Shown here one piece after another: positions 45,073 through 54,047 of a stretch of DNA of 64,000 nt (within the stretch, counting starts at the first letter, position 1; each line of letters begins with the position of its first letter). The notes under the pieces are model-generated. The model was not told where the DNA came from and ran no database searches. It worked only from the letters and a program-made list of their open reading frames with translations. Both the position numbers and the translations under genes were made by a program. The stretch is from BS750m-G69 sp964441235 (GTDB lineage: Bacteria; Fidelibacterota; UBA2242): NCBI GenBank assembly GCA_964441235.1, contig CAYTUQ010000009.1, positions 23,989-87,988 on the forward strand. The letters run 5' to 3'.

Positions 45073-47490
45073 ATGGCAATAAGTAACAACCTTCAATATA
45101 CGATACTTCTTTTTATTATTTCCGTACTACTTTCAATCCAGGTACTTGCCCGCGAATTTTCAATCGTAACTGGCGTAGTTTATTACTCAGAAGAGCCTCT
45201 TCCTGGTGTAGAAATCATTGTAAAAGAATCCGGCGGTGGTGTAATTACAGACCTGAAAGGAAGGTTCAAGATATCCGGCCTGGTTCCTGGTACTTATACT
45301 CTCGAATTTCACCTTATCGGATATAAAGATCACAAAGAAATTGTGATCCTGCATTCCGGGCAAACTGTCAATCTTAAGATACAGATGATGTTAACCGTTC
45401 TTGAATTTTCACCAATTTCCGTTTACGGAAACAAATATTATGAAACATTAAAAAAGAAGGAATCTTCACTGAGGATAATCAGCCCGGAGTTAATCAACCG
45501 AATCCCAACAATCGGGGAAACGGATATCTTCCGTACGCTTCAGACCCAACCTGAGGTCAATACAGTCAGTGAATTCTCGAATCATCTCTTTGTCCGTGGA
45601 GGCACGCCGGATCAGAACCTCATTTTGATTAACGGCGCACCAATCTACCAGCCTTATCACCTGTTCGGTATCGCTACTGCTATGAACATAGATGCCATTG
45701 AATCGGTTGAATTTTACACAGGAGCTTTCTCTTCCCGCTATGGCGACCATCTGAGCGCAGTATTGGATATTATCAGTGCTCCAGGAACAGAAAAATTCAG
45801 CGGTACTACCAGCCTTAATCTTATCAACTCCAAGGTGTCGCTTGCCGGTCCTCTTGGCAAGCAAATCCGCTGGCGGCTGTCCGGCAGGCGTACTTTTTAT
45901 GATCTGTTGGCTAAATTGGCAAATATAGAGATACCGTACTACTTTTATGATCTTCAGGGCAAAGTATCCCTTCTCACGAAAAATAAAGGTCTGTGGACTT
46001 TTAATTTCTTTAGTTCTCTTGATAATTTTGATAGGTATAATAAACGCGATGAATATCTAGGGGATGAATATTTACCACCAGAAGAATGCCATGTTGACAG
46101 CAACTATTATTATTTGCTTATGGATTATAACATCGCATGGCGCAATAATCTCCTGAGTACCAACTTTCTAAAACGTCTTTCCGGGTCCAGTATAATTAAA
46201 GGTAATCTCTATTATTCTTCCCTGGTTCAGGACCTTGACTATACTCATAAATGGTACGCTGGAGATAAAGCATGCAAGGAAGTATTGAATCACGTTAAAT
46301 GGGACAATGAAAATACAGAATATTACCCAGAATGCGGGAAATCTAATGCTGAAAACAATTACTGGGAAGTAGGAACAAATCTGAATTATGATTTAATTTT
46401 AAATGGAGAGTCTTCCCTTAATGCAGGATTTGATTACAAACGAAAATGCTTGTACTATGACTGGGAAATATCCACATATGGCGAATTCTCGGATTATTCA
46501 ACTATTTTTGTAGATTTCGCTCCCGATACATTCCATTATGATAAGACACTGGATTTGTATTCTCTTTATGCCGAATACGCCTGGCAACTGAGTAACGCTG
46601 TTAATCTTCGTTTCGGCTTAAGAATACCCTATCTATCCGAATATTCTCGCATCACGCCAGAGCCAAGATTTACCGTTAACTATGCACCTGACGAAAAATG
46701 GCAGTTGAAAATCTCCTGGGGAAAGCATTCTCAAACCCTCTTTACCTCCACTGAATATGGTTTCTACAGTCTGGCAGAGATTCTAATATTCGCTCAAAAT
46801 AAGCCGGAGAAATCCGATCACTATATTATCGAAATGAACTATAAGACTTCTTCTAATACCGAATCAAGATTAGCTTTTTATTATAAGGATTATGAAAATT
46901 TAAATACCGTTGTGCCCGATACCGTATTCCGTCTTGTATCGGGCAAGGCATATTCGAGAGGAATGGAATTTTCTCTTGAAAATTTTGAATTGCTCGGCTT
47001 CAACACGTCCCTATTCTTCAGCTGGAGTAAAACACGTAAATCTGTTCTTGGGGAAAGCTATTATCCCAATTATGATCAGAGGTACAAAGGTACACTGATC
47101 GTCAATAAAAAGCTTTCGTCCAAATGGAGTGCCGACCTGTCCTGGTCTGTTTCCGCCGGAAGGTACGCAAACCTTTACGACTCACCTGTATATATAAATT
47201 TTCATGCTCAGGCTTGTGATAACAGGTACAGATTTTTACTGCCGAAAAACTATTTCCGTTATCCCGTTTTTCACCGCATGGATTTAAAAATCAGCAGAGC
47301 TTTTCACAATAAGTTAGGAAAGGGTAACCTATATTTACAGATAATCAATATTTATAATCGTATGAATGTCGTCTATTATACAGGGTTGATAGATAAATAT
47401 AACCGTAAAGAACAAAAATATGAATATAATGTAAAATACCTTCAGGGATTCCCAATTTTACCGACGGTCGGAATGGAGTTGAAGTTTTGA
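45073..47490 (+). CDS. TonB-dependent receptor (CarboxypepD_reg-like N-domain)
   Basis: A smaller outer-membrane receptor of 805 residues. After a signal peptide (to ~25) comes a CarboxypepD_reg-like domain (VTGVVYYSEEPLPGVEIIVK ... FHLIGYKDHKEIV), then the plug (HLFVRGGTPDQNLILINGAP and VEFYTGAFSSRYGDHLSAVL) and a barrel with a PTVGMELKF terminus. It follows the two DUF4249 lipoproteins by five bases and probably forms an uptake complex with one or both. The substrate is unknown. Confidence 0.88.
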   Translation: MAISNNLQYTILLFIISVLLSIQVLAREFSIVTGVVYYSEEPLPGVEIIVKESGGGVITDLKGRFKISGLVPGTYTLEFHLIGYKDHKEIVILHSGQTVNLKIQMMLTVLEFSPISVYGNKYYETLKKKESSLRIISPELINRIPTIGETDIFRTLQTQPEVNTVSEFSNHLFVRGGTPDQNLILINGAPIYQPYHLFGIATAMNIDAIESVEFYTGAFSSRYGDHLSAVLDIISAPGTEKFSGTTSLNLINSKVSLAGPLGKQIRWRLSGRRTFYDLLAKLANIEIPYYFYDLQGKVSLLTKNKGLWTFNFFSSLDNFDRYNKRDEYLGDEYLPPEECHVDSNYYYLLMDYNIAWRNNLLSTNFLKRLSGSSIIKGNLYYSSLVQDLDYTHKWYAGDKACKEVLNHVKWDNENTEYYPECGKSNAENNYWEVGTNLNYDLILNGESSLNAGFDYKRKCLYYDWEISTYGEFSDYSTIFVDFAPDTFHYDKTLDLYSLYAEYAWQLSNAVNLRFGLRIPYLSEYSRITPEPRFTVNYAPDEKWQLKISWGKHSQTLFTSTEYGFYSLAEILIFAQNKPEKSDHYIIEMNYKTSSNTESRLAFYYKDYENLNTVVPDTVFRLVSGKAYSRGMEFSLENFELLGFNTSLFFSWSKTRKSVLGESYYPNYDQRYKGTLIVNKKLSSKWSADLSWSVSAGRYANLYDSPVYINFHAQACDNRYRFLLPKNYFRYPVFHRMDLKISRAFHNKLGKGNLYLQIINIYNRMNVVYYTGLIDKYNRKEQKYEYNVKYLQGFPILPTVGMELKF

Positions 47491-47514
47491 ATATATTCAA
47501 TTGCACGGAATAAT

Positions 47515-48111
47515 TAACTTAAGTTTCGCACCCTTTAACAGCTCTCTAATAATTGTTCTACAGATTGTTCAATTAACTGCTGTTTGATGATTTGATTTCC
47601 CTGTTGAGTCTGAAAAATTTTCTTTAATAATTCTTCAATCCGGATATCCAATTCAAAGATTTGTATGAAAGAGAGAATTAATCCCACAAACAGTCTCTAC
47701 AGGAGTTCAGCCAATATAGATTCCAACAATTGGTCTTTCCACTTCCTGAAAACCTGCCCTAAAGGTATATATTCCACAACCTGTTTATGCAAACTTAAAA
47801 TGGTGTAAGTCATTAGACTAAGCGTTGTATCGGCTATCTGAGCATTTCCTACGGATCCCTTACTGGAAAAATCATTTCATTCCCAATAGGTACTTGTGAA
47901 GCACATGATTAAATATTTTCCCAATTCCCTCCAACCGTTTCCTTGTTTTCGGCTGAATTGTATCATCAAGAATTAAACACGTAGAAGCTTCTTTATAATA
48001 TTCACACCGATTCGCTTTTGAAAGAGTCTTAAACCGCTGCGCAACAATATACAGTAATTTGCGCCAGTTGTAAAAGGGGATGTTCTTCAATCGAAATAAT
48101 ATATCCTCCAA
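47515..48111 (-). pseudogene. IS4-type transposase, internally deleted
   Basis: The start (ATG 48111) reads like the N-terminal part of an IS4-family DDE transposase: RCEYYKEASTCLILDDTIQP holds the first catalytic Asp in LILDDT, followed by KIFNHVLHKYLLGMK and a stop at 47872. Continuing down, another frame gives GSVGNAQIADTTLSLMTYTI and a C-terminal helical tail typical of the same family. About 200 residues between are gone, so the gene is dead. No terminal inverted repeats were identified with confidence. DNA between 47491 and 48796 has no other intact gene. Confidence 0.6.
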
Positions 48112-48655
48112 ACTAATGGGATATACAAGCTAACTCTATGAAAAATGTTTTAATGGATCTTATTGTGTATAATATTAATTTGTTCGTGAACGGTTACAAT
48201 AATACATATTAATCGGTTATAATTTCCTAGTGCTATCACCCCTTCCCAACAGAGACTCCTTTCGGAGCAGTCGGTAAAAGCTATTAACACCGAGTAAATT
48301 CAGAGTTACAGTGGTGTATTTCTTATCCCATTCACTGAAGTGCCTACCTGGTGACCAGACATGAACGGTTGCAGTTTTCCTATTCCACTGGATTAATCCA
48401 AAATTCTAAATTTTGAATTCAGAAATTGTCCAGGATTTGGTGCTTCCCATTCAGGATTTAATGAATGTCCCAAAATTTTCTGTTATTCTTATCCAATAAA
48501 TTGTTAAATTAATTTATGTGATGATGAATGCATCTGATATAAATTGACACTATAAAACAAGTCCTATCATTCGTTTTTTCCAAGTGGATAGATTAATATC
48601 TCTGACTGATCGTCAGGCGGGAATGTGTTAATTTGCTATACGATTTAGGTCATTT

Positions 48656-48761
48656 AGGGGGTGTAATAATCCCGATGTATCGGGACAAATCTAATACATA
48701 ACTAATTGCTTAATAGCAACATGTGATAATCAAATATACAACTTATTCTATTACACCCCCT
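48656..48761. mobile_element. 106-bp inverted-repeat element upstream of fumarase genes
   Basis: AGGGGGTGTAATA (48656-48668) and TATTACACCCCCT (48749-48761) are perfect inverted repeats; the interior holds a CCCGATGTATCGGG hairpin. A comparable structure lies at 24017-24254. The element ends 20 bases before the ribosome site of the fumarase alpha gene, so it may influence that transcript. Confidence 0.55.
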
Positions 48762-48796
48762 TAGTATTTTCAAAAGAATAAACGGAGAAGCATATT

Positions 48797-49642
48797 TTGA
48801 GAGAAATTAATGTTTCAAAAGTCACATCCATAGTTAAAAAATTGTGTATTAATGCCAACTATTATATTAATAATGATGTAGTTGAGAAAATAAAAGAGTT
48901 TATGAAAAAAGAGGAATCTCCCATTGCAAAAGAGATTTTATCATTAATATTAGAGAATCACGAATTAGCTGCAAAAGAGAAAATGCCGCTCTGCCAGGAT
49001 ACAGGCGTTGCTATTGTATTTGTTGAATTAGGGCAGGATGTGCATTTAGTAGGTGGTGATTTTTATGAAGCGATAAACGAGGGTGTTCGACAGGGCTATA
49101 TTGATGGATACCTCCGAAAATCCATGGTTGATGATCCAATTATTGAAAGGAAAAATACGAAGGACAATACGCCTGCGTTGATTTATACCGATATTGTTCC
49201 TGGTGATTCAATTAAAATAACTGTTGCTCCAAAGGGTGGTGGCGCTGAGAATATGAGTGAAGTTAAAATGATGAAAGCCGCAGATGGAATTGAGGGCGTG
49301 AAAGATTTTGTTGTTGATAGAATAAAAAGGTCTGGAGGTAATCCCTGTCCTCCTGTTGTCGTTGGAGTTGGTCTTGGTGGAAGTTTTGAACAAAGTGCGC
49401 TTCTGGCTAAAAAATCACTGTTGAGACCTTTAACTGAAAAACATCCTGATACTACATGGGCTGCAGTAGAGGATGAGATATTAGAGCGAATTAATAAACT
49501 TGGTATTGGACCACAGGGGTTAGGTGGCAGAACGACAGCATTGGCAGTAAATATTTTACATAGACCATGTCATATTGCCTCTATGCCGGTCGCTGTAAAT
49601 GTGCAATGTCACTGCCATCGCCATAAAAGTGCCGTAATTTAG
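48797..49642 (+). CDS. Class I fumarate hydratase alpha subunit
   Basis: The product (281 aa) is the alpha half of the two-subunit [4Fe-4S] fumarase (or L-tartrate dehydratase) interconverting fumarate and malate. KEKMPLCQDTGVAIVFVELG contains one cluster cysteine, and the GVGLGGSFEQSALLAKKSLL and GIGPQGLGGRTTAL segments are typical, with the last Cys in HCHRHK near the end. The start is a TTG at 48797 behind CGGAGAAG. It is followed after 55 bases by the beta subunit. With oxaloacetate decarboxylase and KorAB it fits anaerobic C4/2-oxoacid metabolism. Tartrate dehydratase cannot be excluded from sequence alone. Confidence 0.92.
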   Translation: MREINVSKVTSIVKKLCINANYYINNDVVEKIKEFMKKEESPIAKEILSLILENHELAAKEKMPLCQDTGVAIVFVELGQDVHLVGGDFYEAINEGVRQGYIDGYLRKSMVDDPIIERKNTKDNTPALIYTDIVPGDSIKITVAPKGGGAENMSEVKMMKAADGIEGVKDFVVDRIKRSGGNPCPPVVVGVGLGGSFEQSALLAKKSLLRPLTEKHPDTTWAAVEDEILERINKLGIGPQGLGGRTTALAVNILHRPCHIASMPVAVNVQCHCHRHKSAVI

Positions 49643-49697
49643 TGACAGCAGTTGGCAGTGAGAAGTATAAAGATTATAAGTAAAAAATGGAGTTGAA

Positions 49698-50258
49698 ATG
49701 ACGCAAGTTATACATTTAAGAACACCTTTAAAAACTGAAGAACTTGAAAAGCTGAAAGTTGGTGATAAAGTATTTATAAGTGGGACTATTTACACAGCAC
49801 GCGATGCGGCTCATAAACGATTAGTTGAGCTTGTCAAGGAAGGGAAAGAATTGCCGTTTGATATAAAGGGACAGGTTATTTATTTTGTGGGTCCTGCGCC
49901 AGCGAGACCGGGGAAGCCTATTGGCTCTGCAGGTCCAACTACAAGCTATAGAATGGACCCGTATTCTCCTATTCTTATGGATATTGGATTGAAAGGAATG
50001 ATAGGAAAAGGACCTCGTGGAAAAGAGGTTATTGATTCAATGATTAAAAATAAAGCTGTCTATTTTGCTGCTATTGGTGGAGCAGCTGTAGTAACTGCTC
50101 AATCAGTAAAGGAGTCGAAAGTTATTGCTTACGATGATCTGGGTGCTGAAGCTATTCGGAAACTTGAAGTCGAAAATTTTCCTGCTTTTGTTGCCAATGA
50201 TACGAGGGGAAATGATATTTATAAAGTTGGTGTAGAAAAGTATAAAGTGGATAATTAA
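49698..50258 (+). CDS. Class I fumarate hydratase beta subunit
   Basis: The 186-residue beta half completes the fumarase: LKVGDKVFISGTIYTARDAA at the N-terminus, IYFVGPAPARPGKPIGSAGP (the GPTTSYRMD substrate region) and KAVYFAAIGGAAVVTAQSVK are family hallmarks. GGAG lies seven bases before the ATG. Pairing with the alpha gene and typical length support a functional enzyme. Confidence 0.93.
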   Translation: MTQVIHLRTPLKTEELEKLKVGDKVFISGTIYTARDAAHKRLVELVKEGKELPFDIKGQVIYFVGPAPARPGKPIGSAGPTTSYRMDPYSPILMDIGLKGMIGKGPRGKEVIDSMIKNKAVYFAAIGGAAVVTAQSVKESKVIAYDDLGAEAIRKLEVENFPAFVANDTRGNDIYKVGVEKYKVDN

Positions 50259-50270
50259 GAGGTTTAAGAA

Positions 50271-50966
50271 ATGAGTGATTTAGAAAAACTTCGTTTAGAA
50301 GCATCAGAATTTGAGATGCAAGCTAAAATTCCTAAAGCTATAAATAAACCTCAGTAAATTTTAAAGATTGATCATGATTTAATTGATATAAAGCTGAAAT
50401 TGGGCGATCTGTTTTATGTCTCCGGTGAAATAGATAAATCCATTGAGCAATACGAAGAATTGTTAGAGCAGAAGCCAAAATACAGCTTTGCCATGTATAA
50501 GCTGGGGTTTTCTTACTTTCGAGCGACAGAATTTAGCAAGGCTATCAATGCTTTTAAGCGTGTAGTTGAAATCGAAACTGACCTTTATATGGCGTACTAT
50601 TGGAAAGGGCTATCTTACTACCATACTGGAGAAATATCTAAAAGCATAGAATCTTATAAAAAGCTTCAAGAAAAAAGTCCAAATAATACATTGGGCTTCT
50701 ACCAACTGGCGATAGCCTACAAAGCAGCGGCAAAATACAAAGAGGCTATTGAATGCTTAAAGGAAATATTAAAAGAGGAACCAAATATTGTATCAGCACA
50801 CTATCATTTAGGTCGCTCTTATACAGGACTTTCCGAACTAGATAAAGCTATTGAAGAATTTGAAAAGGTTGTTAACCTTGATCCGGAACATAAAGATGCT
50901 GCTCGGAGACTAAAAGAACTTACTGATTCAGAAGATTTGTATACTTTTGAAGTGCCTCCCTTATAA
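50271..50966 (+). pseudogene. TPR-repeat protein interrupted by in-frame TAA
   Basis: An ATG at 50271, with an AGAGGTTTAAG site, opens MSDLEKLRLEASEFEMQAKI and reaches a TAA at 50355-50357. The same frame then continues ILKIDHDLIDIKLKLGDLFY into at least five TPR units (to 50966), so the whole was one ~231-residue tetratricopeptide protein. A TTG at 50400 could start a shortened 188-residue version with most repeats intact. TPR proteins mediate protein contacts; position between fumarase and kor genes is suggestive but not informative. The stop may be a recent mutation or sequence error. Confidence 0.6.
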
Positions 50967-51500
50967 GTAAGTATCCGCTTGGAATTGATGAAAAAATCGT
51001 GAATTTTTTGATATAATAATAGAGTAAAATATTCTACTTATTATACTTTTTCTAAATGTTTTAACTATTTCTTTACGCCTGTGAAATTTTTTTGGTTTAA
51101 TTATTAAGGAAAAGATGGCACAATATTATATTTACTAAATAATTTTTATTAATGAATTTGTTGCTTGACAATCTTGTTTTAAAGCTTTATAATTGTCCCA
51201 ATTTTGAAAATTGAAACTTTATTTGATCTTAAATTGAGTATAAATAGTTTTTATAATAATGTACAGTTCACGGGTGAAGTTAATTTTAATTTTCTCGCTT
51301 TTTTTAATACATAAGCAGTAATGTTTTTAAATTATTTAGAGAATATTGATTTTAGGGAGATGGTTGATAAAAAGTTTCCCGTTTTTACAGATAATATTCA
51401 TAGTGGCAGCATTTTTTTAGGTGAATTTTAGATATTAGTAAAGAATATTATCGCTTTCCTCAGTAGTTTAGAAGAAAGAATATTCTGTTAGGAGTTATTA
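50967..51500. other. AT-rich spacer before the kor cluster
   Basis: About 530 bases of very AT-rich DNA with no ORF or repeat I can support. A ribosome-like TAGGAG box at its right end (51489-51494) belongs to the following korD remnant. It may contain the promoter of the kor-hdr-mvh block, but no clear -35/-10 was found. Confidence 0.4.
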
Positions 51501-51758
51501 ATGAAATATTGGGGAAGACCTTTTGGATTGGATAAGCCGAAAACCATTAAAGGCGAACTTGAGGTATTATAAAGGAAAGATGTAATGAATATTGTCCAAA
51601 AGGTGAGCTTTAGTTATCGGATGAATTTAATGCTAAAGGATATCATCCACATTATGTAAAAGACGAAGATAATTGTGTTAATTGAGGTTTGTGTGATATG
51701 CTTTGTTCGGAGTTTGCTATATGGAGTATTTTAAAAGAAGGTGTAGATGTTGAAAGCT
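51501..51758 (+). pseudogene. korD: Decayed korD (2[4Fe-4S] ferredoxin subunit)
   Basis: An ATG at 51501 behind TAGGAG starts MKYWGRPFGLDKPKTIKGEL, aligned with the N-terminus of the intact KorD at 53766. After a frameshift the reading continues ERCNEYCPKGEL-stop-LSDEFNAKGYHP, then NCVN-stop-GLCDMLCSEFAIWS, matching the intact IEYCPNDVLELSDEFNSKGY and LNCGLCEILCPEFAIWS. The GCGFC part of the first cluster motif is missing, and a TGA replaces a cluster cysteine codon. It is non-functional, and marks the left copy of a duplicated korDAB unit. Confidence 0.75.
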
Positions 51759-52916
51759 GACTCAAAGGGGGTTTTGTCTGGAACTTATAATCTAAGTGGG
51801 AATGAAGCTTGTATTGAGGGAGCTTTTGTTGCAGGATGCCGTTTTCTTGGAGTCTACCCAATTGTACCTTCACTTGAAGCTGTTGAAAGATTTTTGAATA
51901 GATGTCGCGAGACAGGAGCCACTTTCATTCAAATGGAGGATGAAATAGCGGTTCTTGCAGCCGTTTTAGGGGCTGTCTGGACTGGCAGGAAAGCAATGAC
52001 TGTAACGTCTGGCCCTGGATTTTCTCTCATGATGGAGAATGTTGGGTTGGGTGTGATGTTGGAAACTCCGTGCGTAATTGTGGATGTTCAGAGATTCGGT
52101 CCGTCTGAAGGTATCCCTAACAGAGCTGGTCAGGGTGATATAATGCAGGCGCGATGGGGTTCACATGGCGATTATGAAGTTATTGCTCTTTCTCCCAGTT
52201 CTCCTCAGGAAATGTTTGATCTAACGATTAAAGCATTTAATCTTGCCGAAGAATACCGCACCCCAGTCATGATTATGACAGATGAATCTGTTGCACACAT
52301 GAAAGAAGAAATAACAATACCTCCTGCCGCAGACATTAAGATTAGACGAAGAAGGTATTACAAAGGCCCAAAGAATAATTATTTGCCATTTAAGTGGGAT
52401 AAAAATTTTATTCCACGTATGGTAGATATTGGGAAAGGGTATAAATTTCATGTTACTGGATTAACTCATAATGAAAGGGGATATCCAGTCATTAATGCAG
52501 AAACACAGGAACTTAACGTACATTCGATCCTGAATAAGATTAGACTTAATTCTGACAAAATTGTAGAGTTTGAGGAAAAGAATACTCAAGATGCTGATGT
52601 GGTAGTAGTTTCTTATGGAATAACTTCGAGAGATGTTTCTGAAGCTGTTGAGCAGGCGAGAAAAGAGGGAATAAAGGTCGGTACTCTTCGGTTAATAACG
52701 GTGTGGCCTTTTCCTGAAAAGAGAATTGCTGAGTTAGCCAAGCAGGTAAAGGCTTTTGTAGTTCCAGAAATTAACTACGGCCAGATTTATTTTGAGGTAG
52801 AGAGGTGTGTTCGAGGGGAAGCGAACACTCTTTCTGTTTTCCATGATAGGTCGCGGGACAATGGTATACATAATATCCTTGATGCGATAAAACGAGCTTT
52901 AAAAGAGTCGAAATAA
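51747..52916 (+). CDS. korA: 2-oxoacid:ferredoxin oxidoreductase alpha subunit, divergent copy (KorA1)
   Basis: A 389-residue homologue of KorA2 (54037), similar over the entire length. Canonical alpha subunits have YPITPS(T/S)E at the active site; here it is YPIVPSLE, replacing the Thr that contacts the 2-oxoacid (residue 40) and its neighbour. GGPSTGxPT has become FGPSEGIPN. The fold segments RWGSHGDYEVIAL and WPFPEKRIAEL are kept. Translation starts at ATG 51747, overlapping the end of the korD remnant, and ends two bases before korB1. It is probably not catalytic in the usual way, or it takes a different substrate; it may still serve as a structural partner. Confidence 0.85.
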   Translation: MLKADSKGVLSGTYNLSGNEACIEGAFVAGCRFLGVYPIVPSLEAVERFLNRCRETGATFIQMEDEIAVLAAVLGAVWTGRKAMTVTSGPGFSLMMENVGLGVMLETPCVIVDVQRFGPSEGIPNRAGQGDIMQARWGSHGDYEVIALSPSSPQEMFDLTIKAFNLAEEYRTPVMIMTDESVAHMKEEITIPPAADIKIRRRRYYKGPKNNYLPFKWDKNFIPRMVDIGKGYKFHVTGLTHNERGYPVINAETQELNVHSILNKIRLNSDKIVEFEEKNTQDADVVVVSYGITSRDVSEAVEQARKEGIKVGTLRLITVWPFPEKRIAELAKQVKAFVVPEINYGQIYFEVERCVRGEANTLSVFHDRSRDNGIHNILDAIKRALKESK

Positions 52917-52917
52917 A

Positions 52918-53769
52918 ATGGAAGCATTAGAAACAATTAAGGTCAGAGAAAAAGAAAACCATCCAATGGAGCCTTTGCTCCGGATGGATAGAATTCCTCA
53001 TATCTGGTGCCCGGGATGCGGAATCGGTACTACTGTAACTGCTTTTGTTTCAGCACTTGAGAAATTAGAATTTGATTTAGACAAGGTGGTTGTGGTTTCT
53101 GGTATTGGTTGTACAGGTAGAGTTGCTGGCTACATTAAACTTGACTCATTTCATACAACGCACGGTCGAGCTATTCCTTTTGCCACAGGGATCAAGCTGG
53201 GTAATCCTGATCTAAAAGTAGTGGTTTTTTCTGGAGATGGAGATCTGGTTTCGATTGGAGGAAATCATTTTATCCATGCGGCGAGGAGAAACATTGACAT
53301 AACAGTAATTCTTGTTAATAACTTCATTTATGCAATGACCGGCGGTCAGGTAGCTCCAACAACACCTGTGTCAGCATATACTACTACTTCTCCCTTTGGA
53401 AATTTTGAACCACCTTCTAATATACCTCAGTTGGCTGAAGCCGCCGGTGCTGTCTATGTGGCAAGGTGGACTTCTCTTCATATCCGCAGACTAACAAAAT
53501 CTATTGCTGAAGCTCTTCAAAAACCCGGTTTTTCTGTAGTGGAGGTTATTTCTCCCTGTGCAATGTATTATTCAAGAATTAACAGATTGGGCGAAGGCAT
53601 TGATATGATGCGTTTTTATCATGAGAATTCAATAATAAAACATGGTGAACCTACAGAAAATCTTGATATTAAGTACCAAAAAGAGATTGTAGTAGGAAAA
53701 TTTGTGGACAGAGAAAGGCCTACTTTTATTGAATCATATAACCGCTGGATTGGAGAGACTAAGTCATGA
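52918..53769 (+). CDS. korB: 2-oxoacid:ferredoxin oxidoreductase beta subunit, canonical (KorB1)
   Basis: The 283-residue subunit carries thiamine diphosphate and a [4Fe-4S] cluster. All four cluster cysteines are there: WCPGC (31, 34), GIGCTGR (65) and SPCAMYY (214), with spacing as in two-subunit archaeal enzymes. The thiamine motif is SGDGDLVSIGGNH (106-109) with VNNFIYAMTGGQ downstream. It catalyses oxidative decarboxylation, or the reductive reverse, of 2-oxoglutarate or another 2-oxoacid. It overlaps korD by four bases. Since its genetic neighbour KorA1 is defective, its natural partner is probably KorA2. Confidence 0.93.
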   Translation: MEALETIKVREKENHPMEPLLRMDRIPHIWCPGCGIGTTVTAFVSALEKLEFDLDKVVVVSGIGCTGRVAGYIKLDSFHTTHGRAIPFATGIKLGNPDLKVVVFSGDGDLVSIGGNHFIHAARRNIDITVILVNNFIYAMTGGQVAPTTPVSAYTTTSPFGNFEPPSNIPQLAEAAGAVYVARWTSLHIRRLTKSIAEALQKPGFSVVEVISPCAMYYSRINRLGEGIDMMRFYHENSIIKHGEPTENLDIKYQKEIVVGKFVDRERPTFIESYNRWIGETKS

Positions 53770-54047
53770 GTGGTGTGCGTATACCTTACGATATAGGGAA
53801 AGTAAAAGTCCCAAGAGGGGAAGTCCATATCGCAAAAGATAGGTGTAAGGGGTGTGGTTTTTGTATAGAGTATTGTCCAAATGATGTTCTGGAACTATCG
53901 GATGAATTTAATTCAAAGGGTTATCATCCTCCGATAGTTGTAAAGCCGGAGGAATGTCTAAACTGCGGTTTGTGCGAAATTCTTTGTCCCGAATTTGCGA
54001 TATGGAGTACGCTGAAGGGAGAAGTGGAGGCTAAAATTGCAGGCTGA
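53766..54047 (+). CDS. korD: 2-oxoacid:ferredoxin oxidoreductase ferredoxin subunit (KorD)
   Basis: A 93-residue ferredoxin-like subunit with two [4Fe-4S] motifs: DRCKGCGFCIEYCPND and EECLNCGLCEILCPEF. It passes electrons from KorB to soluble ferredoxin. It overlaps the korB1 stop by four bases, and the korA2 start lies within its last codons, giving tight translational coupling. It is the intact counterpart of the remnant at 51501. Confidence 0.93.
   Translation: MSGVRIPYDIGKVKVPRGEVHIAKDRCKGCGFCIEYCPNDVLELSDEFNSKGYHPPIVVKPEECLNCGLCEILCPEFAIWSTLKGEVEAKIAG

Noticed and set aside
51501..51758. Selenocysteine-containing ferredoxin using the TGA
   Set aside because: A frameshift, a TAG and loss of the first cluster motif show general decay, and an intact copy lies nearby.
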